In this document: in pieces, positions 19,253-27,283 of the stretch
Layout of the letters: every line of letters starts with the position of its first letter
Numbering within the stretch: position 1 is the first letter of the stretch
Source: an uncultured Gammaproteobacteria bacterium
GTDB lineage: Bacteria; Pseudomonadota; Gammaproteobacteria; Pseudomonadales; Ketobacteraceae
Direction: 5' to 3'
Length of the DNA: 58,875 nucleotides
Assembly: GCA_913063125.1 (NCBI GenBank)
Contig: CAJXZM010000013.1
Span: 1-58,875, forward strand
Translations under genes and position numbers: made by a program
The notes under the pieces: model-generated
Databases searched by the model: none
Told to the model about the DNA's origin: nothing
Seen by the model: the letters and a program-made list of their open reading frames with translations, nothing else

Positions 19253-20629
19253 TTATTTTTCAGACCACTGCTCGCATCGATATAAAATCAAGTCGACCCA
19301 ATCTCTATTTGCCTTCCCAACCCGAGCGCTCAGCGATTTAGGGGTGAGGTATTCAGAATCACTGGACTGCCCTGCGATCAGTTTTAGTCGGTTGTTTAGG
19401 TGCCACGCACCTCCAGGATTAATATCCATCTCAATTATATAAGCCATCCAGATGCCCTCTCGATAACAGATAATCAAGTCCACACCAAGGATATCTGGAA
19501 TGATGTTATCCATTACGCCAGAGCTATCAATGCGAATAGCCTGGCAAATCGCAGTGTACGCTTCTTCCGAAGTACGCAACGCAAGACGCCGTACTTCTTT
19601 ATAGGTTTCTCTGGTCCAATTGAGTTGGCACGCTATCTCCTCTAGTAAACCGATTTTAGCACCCGTATTCAAATTGATAGGCCCTCCTTGCTCACCTATT
19701 CGCACGATCATATCACCCGCTACGGCCCCACCATTCTCATCTCTACTTACAAAAACACGTAGATTCCAATCCAAGAATTTGCCTTGTCGCTCTACCAGCG
19801 GAGGCATGATTCTCTCCTGTAATAGCACGTCCCGCTTCTGAGACAAAAGTACATTCAAGTGATCTTTCCCGGCTTCTAGGTTGTCATGATTGAGCATAAA
19901 GACGCCTTCTCCGCAACCTGCGTTATTAGGTTTGATAACCCCTTCCGCTGATCCAACCTTTTCTAAGAATCCATCCAAAAGTGCATACTCACCCAAACGC
20001 GCTATATCAACATACCGTACCGAATTCGCCTTCAGGCTCCTGTTTTCGATATTCGCATTTTTGTCTCTATTGATCGGTTTTAAGTTATCCTTTTCGATTA
20101 TCGACGCCACAAGCGTTTCCTCTCGAGGCACCAATAAACCGGCCTCAAGCAAAACGCCAGATGTGAGGTGTTTGAGAAACAGATAGTTTCTCACTTCATC
20201 TCGGATGATAAACGGGCAGTCCAAATATCGACCACCGATTGGCTTCACATAGTAATTAACAAGATAGTCAATTCGCTTTGGCGTAGAGAACTGAACAAAA
20301 TGGAATACGCCGTTAACATATGAAAGACCTGAGGATACGTGCGCAGCCCCTTCTTCAATGACAAAAGTATTGGGATCGCAGAGAATAAAAAAAGCATCAT
20401 GTCTAAACGCGCCATCTTGCATTAGCGCAAAGTCGTCTTCGCATTCAATACCCACTATGCCAATAACCCGTTGTGTTTCCGACAGTGAAAACTGCGTAAC
20501 GGTATCTTTGGATAATGTGAAATCAAATTTATTCGCGGTTTCTATAACCGAGCGCCTAAAATCGTAATCCGCCTGAGTTTCATCAATCGTCTGCATCATT
20601 GATGGGATATTGAATATAGGGTTCACCAT
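19253..20629 (-). CDS. ATP-grasp fold ligase-like protein, 458 aa
   Basis: The C-terminal half carries ATP-grasp signatures: VIKPNNAGCGEG (K233, glycine-rich loop), LLQERIMPP (E272), FLDWNLRVFVS (D287, R291) and the metal-binding IIEMDINPGG (E400, N404). Such enzymes couple a carboxylate to an amine through an acyl-phosphate, consuming ATP. The N-terminal ~200 residues are unassigned and may define the substrates. It is the last gene of the leftward tailoring operon, 24 bases after the methyltransferase, and ends at a terminator-like hairpin. In an NRPS cluster it could add an amino acid to the peptide or make a dipeptide precursor. The exact substrates are unknown. Confidence 0.75.
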   Translation of the reverse strand: MVNPIFNIPSMMQTIDETQADYDFRRSVIETANKFDFTLSKDTVTQFSLSETQRVIGIVGIECEDDFALMQDGAFRHDAFFILCDPNTFVIEEGAAHVSSGLSYVNGVFHFVQFSTPKRIDYLVNYYVKPIGGRYLDCPFIIRDEVRNYLFLKHLTSGVLLEAGLLVPREETLVASIIEKDNLKPINRDKNANIENRSLKANSVRYVDIARLGEYALLDGFLEKVGSAEGVIKPNNAGCGEGVFMLNHDNLEAGKDHLNVLLSQKRDVLLQERIMPPLVERQGKFLDWNLRVFVSRDENGGAVAGDMIVRIGEQGGPINLNTGAKIGLLEEIACQLNWTRETYKEVRRLALRTSEEAYTAICQAIRIDSSGVMDNIIPDILGVDLIICYREGIWMAYIIEMDINPGGAWHLNNRLKLIAGQSSDSEYLTPKSLSARVGKANRDWVDLILYRCEQWSEK

Positions 20630-20653
20630 AGACTTTAATCTCTAGTAAAAAAG

Positions 20654-21475
20654 TTACAATTTGAAAGGTTTAATAGGCTCACTAAACCCTAGACCACCTA
20701 ACTCTTCAGTCATACTCTCTTTTACGTCAATAGGTTTATCCGAAACCTTGCGAAGTAAAGTAACGCTACCCTGTCGGCTTTTATGAGGTTCGATGAGGCT
20801 GGTCATTTCAAAATGAGAATCCAAACCCAATAACCCATGCTGACGTTTAATTTCTCGCAACACTGGACTTGGTGTTAGTACATCCGCGGTTAGGGGGGTC
20901 TGATTACGCCTATGGGAAATAGTTGAATTATGCCAGTAGGTATAATGAAGCACCAACACACCACCATCGCTACATAATCTAGGCCAGTACTCAGATATAA
21001 AATCGCAATACTCCTTTGGACCACCACAGTCAAACCATATAAAATCAAAGACCTTATCACCTAGCTTAGAGGTTAGCCCTTCAAACGAGCCATTATGAAA
21101 CTCTAGCCATTCATTCAACTGGAGGTCATCGACTACTTCTTGTACCAAGTGTGCGGTACTATCGTTGTCAGACATATCATCAATTGCCAATAATGAAGGA
21201 TGATATTCCCTATTGACGGTTTCTTTTCGTAGAACATCTAACCGCAAATCACTCTGGCTACCCTCCTTTACTCGAATTTTATCATCACAAATTTCCTGTA
21301 CATTATCCTTTAGTGCTTTTAGCAAAAACGGGGTTGTGTAACCTAGCCCTATTTCCATGAGAGATTGCGGACGAGTCATACGAACAAGGGAATACAATAA
21401 ATCCGCCACTATATCTGTACCTAAATCAGCACTGTACAAAGGTTTGACTGAACATCTAAATGCGTCATCGATCAT
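20654..21475 (-). CDS. Class I SAM-dependent methyltransferase, 273 aa
   Basis: The Rossmann motif I is LMEIGLGYTTPFL (residues 39-51), followed by an acidic strand end LLAIDDMS (about 104) and the motif IV-like FDFIWFDCGG (about 150) and GGVLVLHYTYW. This is the layout of small class I methyltransferases of the O-methyltransferase type. The product would methylate O or N of a small molecule using S-adenosylmethionine. Its ATG overlaps the stop of the upstream dioxygenase gene by 4 bases (ATGA), indicating translational coupling. The target is probably the NRPS product or a precursor. This is inferred from context, not from the sequence. Confidence 0.75.
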   Translation of the reverse strand: MIDDAFRCSVKPLYSADLGTDIVADLLYSLVRMTRPQSLMEIGLGYTTPFLLKALKDNVQEICDDKIRVKEGSQSDLRLDVLRKETVNREYHPSLLAIDDMSDNDSTAHLVQEVVDDLQLNEWLEFHNGSFEGLTSKLGDKVFDFIWFDCGGPKEYCDFISEYWPRLCSDGGVLVLHYTYWHNSTISHRRNQTPLTADVLTPSPVLREIKRQHGLLGLDSHFEMTSLIEPHKSRQGSVTLLRKVSDKPIDVKESMTEELGGLGFSEPIKPFKL

Positions 21476-22389
21476 AGGACTACCTGGCCCGACTTAACGG
21501 TCCCGTCTTGAATTCTTTTCATCATGCGATTAGTCATATCGACAGGGCTCTCATTTGTGTAAGTCACATGATCGTGGAGAAGATTGTGCGCAAGAGCACG
21601 TTTATCCCACAACTCGAAACCATCAAATGGAATAGTATTTGACTTATCATAGTTCGGCCAAGGTCTAAAACGTTGTCCCGACTCTACATTTCCGGCAACA
21701 AAAATTGGATTAAGATAAAGGTTTTCGTTACTGATTTCGGTAGACGCTGGCATGTAACCAATATCAAGGCCACATCTACGCATATTAGAACGATTTTCTT
21801 TTGAGCCGTGTATGATATTGGGGTGGTGAATAGACACATCACCAGGCTCCAAATGAATCTCTACCAATTTTGATTCATCTATATATTCGTCACCCACGGA
21901 GGTGGCCAGCATATTAGGCACATCATGGCGTTTTAAAATAGGCTGAAGCGGTAACCGATGCGTACCAGGAATCATGCGTAGGCATCCATTCGCTGAATTT
22001 GATGAATCAATCGCAACCCACAACGTTAGAGCTTTCTGCGGGTTCAAATTCCAATAGGATCCGTCTTGATGCCAAAGAACGGCATGCCCATCTCGTGCAG
22101 GTTTGCAGATATAATGGGCTGTAAAACAGGCCAGATCCGGCCCTAGAAAAGCACTAGCAATATGCTGAAGCCTGCAATCTGTAACCAATCGCACCCAAAA
22201 AGCATCATCCCTCATGAGAGGGTGATGCAAATGTTCCGGCCTAATATTTTTATATCGTTTACAGAGCCATTCGACATGAGCCGACGCCTCCTTAATCAAA
22301 GAAGAATCAAGCACCTGACGAAATACAGCATAGCCATTCTCGTCATAGTCTTGCTTTGCTTTTTTCAATTGGGTTACCGAAATATTCAT
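21472..22389 (-). CDS. PhyH-family Fe(II)/2-oxoglutarate dioxygenase, 305 aa
   Basis: It has the phytanoyl-CoA dioxygenase pattern: H107-x-D109 in LWHQDGSYWN, then SNSANGCLRMIPGTHR, and the distal H194 in NIIHGSKENRSN with the 2-oxoglutarate-binding Arg at 204/205. Length is typical. Bacterial members in biosynthetic clusters hydroxylate, desaturate or halogenate small molecules or carrier-bound amino acids. The Asp in HxD argues against a halogenase. It is the first gene of the leftward operon, transcribed from the AT-rich region shared with the rightward operon. It is one of three 2-oxoglutarate oxygenases in the cluster. Confidence 0.85.
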   Translation of the reverse strand: MNISVTQLKKAKQDYDENGYAVFRQVLDSSLIKEASAHVEWLCKRYKNIRPEHLHHPLMRDDAFWVRLVTDCRLQHIASAFLGPDLACFTAHYICKPARDGHAVLWHQDGSYWNLNPQKALTLWVAIDSSNSANGCLRMIPGTHRLPLQPILKRHDVPNMLATSVGDEYIDESKLVEIHLEPGDVSIHHPNIIHGSKENRSNMRRCGLDIGYMPASTEISNENLYLNPIFVAGNVESGQRFRPWPNYDKSNTIPFDGFELWDKRALAHNLLHDHVTYTNESPVDMTNRMMKRIQDGTVKSGQVVL

Positions 22390-23022
22390 TTCTAATTAGG
22401 ATCCCATTTATAGTTGTTATTTTCACTGACCGTACATCTTTTACACAAACAGAAAGACAAAAATGCCATCCCATTAAGACATGCAAATGATATCCAAGTA
22501 ATACCACCCAATCTCGACGCAATATAACGCACGTTTTTCTCGATTGAAAAACAGTCAGCTCCATTTGTTTTTATGTTACAACTCGTTTTAAAAAAATAAT
22601 ACTAAACGCATAAGCCTAATGAAACAACCCAACTAAACACGATTATTTTTTTTAATTCATCATCCTATTTATATTACATATTCGCAAAACAGAAACTATT
22701 ATTTTGGTAATCAATAAATATTCATTTTAATATTTAATACAAATATCTTACAATTTATTAAATTATTTATTGCGCGAAACAAATAACAACGGTTATATTT
22801 CAAACCTGGGATTAGTTGCTCACCAATCTTTTACAGATCGTACTGCGAATTTTCTCACCGCCGATTAACTGGTATGAATATATCTTAATTGAAAACCACT
22901 TTCGGCATTTACCGAACCGCACTATTAAACCGGATAGGATTCAGTACTAGACTGACCTTTCCTTTAACCTTCTCGCGATTGCGAAATCTGAGTATATGAC
23001 AGCGTAAGGATATCTTGTTTAC
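22390..23022. promoter_or_regulatory. AT-rich divergent promoter region of the NRPS cluster
   Basis: There are 633 bases between the divergently transcribed dioxygenase and aminotransferase genes and no supportable coding frame. It is strikingly AT-rich in the middle: 22681-22740 has 11 G/C in 60 bases. One possible rightward sigma-70 promoter is TTGCGC (22770-22775) and TATATT (22794-22799) with an 18-base spacer. Its fit is moderate and it was read by eye. A-tracts and T-tracts suggest nucleoid-protein binding. No clear operator palindrome was found. Confidence 0.5.
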
Positions 23023-24231
23023 ATGAACAACAATCGGGCTGATAAACTTGTCGACTACCCTTTCAATAAACTACGAATACTTTTAGATGGATTGTCCCCA
23101 CCTGCAGATCTGCAACCACTAAAATTATCTATTGGCGAACCCAAGCATTTTCCGGTCCAACTGATTAGAAGTCTAGATGAACACCAAGAGAGTTGGTCAA
23201 ACTATCCCTCCCTTGATGGCACCCCAAAGTTCAGAGAGGCAGTTTCAAACTGGTGTCAACGACGTTTTGGGCTCTCTGGCTCACTATTATCAGAGCCTCG
23301 TACGATATTACCAGTGGCTGGTACACGCGAAGCGTTGTTTCTTTTTGCTCAGGCTGTTGTTCCACAACCTAGCGTTCCGCAGCCTGATTTTGGCGAAGGC
23401 GCATTACCCCCCCTCGTGGTAATTCCAAATCCCTATTATGCAGGGTACCCGGGGGCGGCGATTATGGCTGGAGCAGAACCTCTATTTTTAACAGGGGCAG
23501 GAAAACGAAATTCGTTACCTGACCTTTCTAGCCTGTCACCTGAAACGTTAAACAGGGTGTGCCTTGCATACATTTGTTCACCTAGTAATCCGGTAGGAGA
23601 AGCCGCGTCGCTAGAATACCTAATAGAGACGATTAAAATCGCTAGAAAACACAATATTGTTCTGGCAATCGACGAATGTTCAATTGATCTCTACAATTAC
23701 GATCCCGTTCCTAGTGGTCTTCAAGCTTGTGAATCTCTTGGTGAAGGTCTAGATAACGTTGTGGTATTTCAATCCTTGTCGAAACGATCTAGTGCTGCAG
23801 GGTTGCGTTCAGGTGCTGTAATTGGTGACCCTAAATTACTACAGAAGTTCTGGAATGTCCGCTGTTTTGGCGGCGCTACGGTACCAGAACCTGTACTCGC
23901 TGCCTCAGCGGACCTATGGAACGATGACATACATGTTGCTGAAACCCGTGCAGAGATTGCATTGCGTTTCGACCTTGCAGAAGAAATTTTGAATGGTCGA
24001 TTCGAATACTATAGGCCAGATGCGGGGTTCTTTCTCTGGTTAAACGTAGGAGATGGTGAGCGCGCCGCGAAATTACTTTGGGAAGAAGCAGGTATTGAAG
24101 TTATGCCAGGAAGTTTTCTTGCACGCGACCTTGGAGAAGGAAACCCTTGCCAGGAGTTTATTCGTATAGCGCTCGTACACAAACCTAATGTTGTAGAAGA
24201 CGCATTGTACCGCATAGTGGAGATACTATGA
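23023..24231 (+). CDS. DapC-like PLP-dependent aminotransferase, 402 aa
   Basis: This is a fold type I aminotransferase close to succinyldiaminopimelate aminotransferase (DapC): SIGEPKHFPV near the N-terminus, ICSPSNPVGE, D217 in AIDECS, and K254 in SLSKRSSAAGLRSGAVIGDP, the Schiff-base lysine. An AAGGAT site lies upstream of the ATG. The residue three after D217 is Ser220, where aspartate-aminotransferase-fold enzymes including DapC normally have a Tyr that contacts the PLP phenol. This points to altered chemistry or substrate. It is the first gene of the rightward operon and overlaps the hydroxylase gene by 4 bases. Likely role: supplying or modifying an unusual amino acid for the NRPS. Confidence 0.8.
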   Translation: MNNNRADKLVDYPFNKLRILLDGLSPPADLQPLKLSIGEPKHFPVQLIRSLDEHQESWSNYPSLDGTPKFREAVSNWCQRRFGLSGSLLSEPRTILPVAGTREALFLFAQAVVPQPSVPQPDFGEGALPPLVVIPNPYYAGYPGAAIMAGAEPLFLTGAGKRNSLPDLSSLSPETLNRVCLAYICSPSNPVGEAASLEYLIETIKIARKHNIVLAIDECSIDLYNYDPVPSGLQACESLGEGLDNVVVFQSLSKRSSAAGLRSGAVIGDPKLLQKFWNVRCFGGATVPEPVLAASADLWNDDIHVAETRAEIALRFDLAEEILNGRFEYYRPDAGFFLWLNVGDGERAAKLLWEEAGIEVMPGSFLARDLGEGNPCQEFIRIALVHKPNVVEDALYRIVEIL

Positions 24232-24926
24232 GATTGTCCCAAGATGGTTTCCGGATTGTCGATATCCCTCCCGCCAACCAAATATTACTTGATAGCTTTG
24301 AAAATCTCCCGCTGGATGAGTTTTGCGGGGGAAAGCAGCGGTTTCATCGATTTTCACAATACAAAGTCAGTTTTAGCGACGATCGTTGGCAATTAGAACC
24401 ATTGCCTCATCGCCCGCTAGTGCAAGGAACACAATACAATAATCGATCGGGCGGACTAAAGCGTGACATCCCCCCGGTGCAAGTTGACTGCAGCAAATGG
24501 GTTGACGCGGCATTCAAAAGTTTAGAGTTAGACACCGGCAGGTCCTGGCACTTTGATATCAACCAGTATCGTGTTATTAGCACACCGGATATCAAGGGCA
24601 TTTCGGTTCCAGAAGGCGCCCATCAAGATGGTCATCACTACGTCCTCATATTTGTATTTCGCCGACATGCTATAACCGGATCAGTGTTAAGCCTTCTTCC
24701 TTTGAACGGAGAGCCTCCTCTTCTTCAACAAGTCATCGAGGAAAATCAGGTAATTGCTCTTGATGACACACGCATGAAGCACGACGCATCTCCCATCCAA
24801 CCCATCAGCGAATATGGTTATCGCGACTATTTCGGAACCGCGCTCAACCCTTGGGAAGAACGCCGTTATGGAGAGGCGTTTGAATCCCAAACATTAGCCG
24901 CCAGAACATTAGAGTTGTCTGAATAA
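24228..24926 (+). CDS. IDO-type 2-oxoglutarate/Fe(II) amino-acid hydroxylase, 232 aa
   Basis: This is a member of the short 2OG-Fe oxygenase family that includes Bacillus L-isoleucine 4-hydroxylase. The iron triad is H132 and D134 in PEGAHQDGHHYVLI plus H185 in DDTRMKHDASPI. Length is typical. Known members hydroxylate free aliphatic amino acids, giving for example 4-hydroxyisoleucine. The start codon is embedded in the stop of the aminotransferase gene (ATGA), so the two are probably co-translated. Together they suggest that a free amino acid is hydroxylated and/or transaminated before activation by the NRPS. The substrate is not predictable from the sequence alone. Confidence 0.8.
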   Translation: MRLSQDGFRIVDIPPANQILLDSFENLPLDEFCGGKQRFHRFSQYKVSFSDDRWQLEPLPHRPLVQGTQYNNRSGGLKRDIPPVQVDCSKWVDAAFKSLELDTGRSWHFDINQYRVISTPDIKGISVPEGAHQDGHHYVLIFVFRRHAITGSVLSLLPLNGEPPLLQQVIEENQVIALDDTRMKHDASPIQPISEYGYRDYFGTALNPWEERRYGEAFESQTLAARTLELSE

Positions 24927-24975
24927 TAATAACGACAAAGAACGCATTTTACATTGACTTAACATGGGCTAAAAC

Positions 24976-27219
24976 ATGACACCAATCGAACAAGAAAAAA
25001 CCACTGCCGATATGATAGATTCTTTTAATCCTGCAACAAACACATTGCTCGGTAGCATGGCTGTTAGCTCAGCGGATGAGGTTCACGCGAGCATTGCACG
25101 GGCACAAATGGCGACGGAGAGCTGGAGAGCCATGTCAGTAGCGGAAAGATCAAAAGCCGTCGAAGCTATTCTTAAGAAGCTAAAATCTCATGCTGAACAC
25201 CTAGGCAATCTGATTACTGGAGAAATGGGAAAACCCATTCAGGAATCTCACCGAGAAATTGAAGAAGGTTTCGAGTGCATTCAATGGTATATCGATCAAG
25301 CGAAGCGCTCTCTAAAAGCACGAGTCGACCAAAACGAAGCGCATGAAGTACATTGCACGAATCTCATACCCTATGGTGTAACGGCTGTCATTGTCCCTTG
25401 GAATTTTCCATTCCTAAACGTCGTGTGGCCACTTTTCCCCAACCTTCTGGCGGGCAATACTGTTGTTCTAAAACACTCCGAGAAAACGCCACTGTTTGCT
25501 AAAGCACTTTCTAACCTGATGCAACCCCTGTTGCCAAAGGGCGTCTTTGAATTGGTAACCGGTGGTCAAGCGGTTGGTCAAACGTTATGCCAAAGCAATG
25601 TAGATCAAATTTGTTTTACTGGCAGCAGTAAAGCGGGTTTGGAGATTCAAAAAAATGCTCTAACAAACTCACTTGAATATAACCGGACGATACCGGTCCA
25701 TACTGAACTTGGGGGTTCAGCTGCAGGTATTGTACTTGAAGATGCAGACATCCATTCAACTGCAGCAGCCATATTCAAGGCTCGCTTCGAGAATGCAGGG
25801 CAAGTCTGTGACGGATTAAAAAGACTCATTATTCACCGAAGTTTGGCTTCGCCTATTACCGAAATGTTAAAGCAGCTTATCGCTAACCGTCAAGTTGGGC
25901 GTCCTGAAAATATTCAAACGCATATAGGCCCCCTCGTCGACGAGAAGCAACGTTTACTTGCGCAACACCAGGTTGACGAAGCAAAGTCCTTGGGCGCACA
26001 CACATATTGCTCAGACAGCTATCCCACAGAGGGGAGTTATTACCCTGCCACATTAGTCTTTGATGTCACCTCCGATATGCGTATCTGGCAAGAGGAGGTT
26101 TTTGCCCCCGTACTTCCCATTGTAATATTCGATACTGAACAAGAAGCGATAAAACTGGCCAATGATACGAAATACGGCCTCGGCGGTTATATCTATTCCT
26201 CAGACTTCGAGAGAATAAAACACCTACGAGAACAACTGAATACGGGAATGGTTGGTACAGGTAGCAGTCACTATGTGCGCCCTTTTGTCCCTTTCACAAG
26301 TGGAGGGTACGGCCTTTCTGGCTCAGGGACATTGAATGGACCAGAGGCATTTAGTACCTTTTGCCGAACCCAGGTGACTTCATACCCAAAATCGATTTAT
26401 CAGAGTGTTGAGACGAATGAAGCTAGAGACACCACCACCACCAAGAAGAATCAGTTTGACACAAAGAAAGACCGTGCTCGTGAAATACTCGTGAAAAATG
26501 GAATTTGGATAGACCATAACGACGATGTCGTCGAAATTGCGCCTTACGAATTACCGATGCGTGTAGGCAAGATTGCAAAGAACTTTCGAGTATCCCCTTG
26601 GGTTTTTCACGAAGGAACGCTTGATGAAGACACTTACTTCGCGGCCAGTTACGGTCACGAAAACTTTAGTGAATCCGCCCCTCTTGTCAGACTACAGTCC
26701 CTTTGTCCTCATGGACATTACTTTCATTCAAGTCATTGCGATTGCGATGAACAACGTGATTTGGCTATGCAAATGTTGCGCGATGACTCAGTCGGCGGTG
26801 TTCTTGTTATGGCTGCAGGTGAAAAGCACGCTGGGCGCGGCATAGGTCAGGTTATGATCGCTGGGCTGTATTCCTATGGGTATTCAACAGGGCGTGACGT
26901 TGTTACAGAATCTTTTAATGATCTCGGTTTTAATCGCGATGAACGAGATTTCTCGGCATCCCTAGAAATACTCCGGCGCATGGGCTTAACCAAGATTCGT
27001 TTACTGACCAACAACCCAGACAAAGTAAGCAGTATCAGTAAAGCGCAAGGTATCGAAGTGGTTGAAGTTGTCCCCGTCATTGGCGACATCACACCAGAAT
27101 CGCTGAAGGAACGTCTCTTGCTCACCCGAGAAGGCCACCATTACGATAGGAGCGAACTCGGAAAAGCGACAGACGAGGCGATAGAAAGTTTCGGGCATCA
27201 TCCACTTGATGCCTGGTAG
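24976..27219 (+). CDS. Fusion of aldehyde dehydrogenase and GTP cyclohydrolase II-like domains, 747 aa
   Basis: Residues ~10-470 are an NAD(P)-dependent aldehyde dehydrogenase of the succinate-semialdehyde type: VIVPWNFPF, FTGSSKAG, E244 in HTELGGSAAG, C278 in NAGQVCDGLK (spacing 34, as usual), and EEVFAPVLPIV. After a hydrophilic linker (~475-500), residues ~540-740 match GTP cyclohydrolase II (RibA): zinc cysteines C577, C588, C590 with the canonical C-x10-C-x-C spacing, GRGIG, Y632, and R657 in DERDF, aligned by eye with E. coli Tyr105 and Arg128, then IRLLTNNPDKV. The SEC motif of RibA is SLC here, and the stretch before GRGIG differs, so the GTP-derived product may not be the riboflavin precursor. 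I know of no standard enzyme with this pairing. Confidence 0.85.
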   Translation: MTPIEQEKTTADMIDSFNPATNTLLGSMAVSSADEVHASIARAQMATESWRAMSVAERSKAVEAILKKLKSHAEHLGNLITGEMGKPIQESHREIEEGFECIQWYIDQAKRSLKARVDQNEAHEVHCTNLIPYGVTAVIVPWNFPFLNVVWPLFPNLLAGNTVVLKHSEKTPLFAKALSNLMQPLLPKGVFELVTGGQAVGQTLCQSNVDQICFTGSSKAGLEIQKNALTNSLEYNRTIPVHTELGGSAAGIVLEDADIHSTAAAIFKARFENAGQVCDGLKRLIIHRSLASPITEMLKQLIANRQVGRPENIQTHIGPLVDEKQRLLAQHQVDEAKSLGAHTYCSDSYPTEGSYYPATLVFDVTSDMRIWQEEVFAPVLPIVIFDTEQEAIKLANDTKYGLGGYIYSSDFERIKHLREQLNTGMVGTGSSHYVRPFVPFTSGGYGLSGSGTLNGPEAFSTFCRTQVTSYPKSIYQSVETNEARDTTTTKKNQFDTKKDRAREILVKNGIWIDHNDDVVEIAPYELPMRVGKIAKNFRVSPWVFHEGTLDEDTYFAASYGHENFSESAPLVRLQSLCPHGHYFHSSHCDCDEQRDLAMQMLRDDSVGGVLVMAAGEKHAGRGIGQVMIAGLYSYGYSTGRDVVTESFNDLGFNRDERDFSASLEILRRMGLTKIRLLTNNPDKVSSISKAQGIEVVEVVPVIGDITPESLKERLLLTREGHHYDRSELGKATDEAIESFGHHPLDAW

Positions 27220-27283
27220 ATTTTTCTCACTAATATAGTTTTTACATCTTTGTATTCAGTCTTGGAGATTACCCGGAATACCC

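Noticed and set aside
23023..24231. Lysine-biosynthetic dapC
   Set aside because: The DapC-like core is clear, but the PLP-contact Tyr is missing and the gene sits in an NRPS operon, so a housekeeping assignment is not justified.
24976..27219. Riboflavin-pathway ribA
   Set aside because: There is no other riboflavin gene nearby, the domain is fused to an aldehyde dehydrogenase, and the SEC motif is altered.
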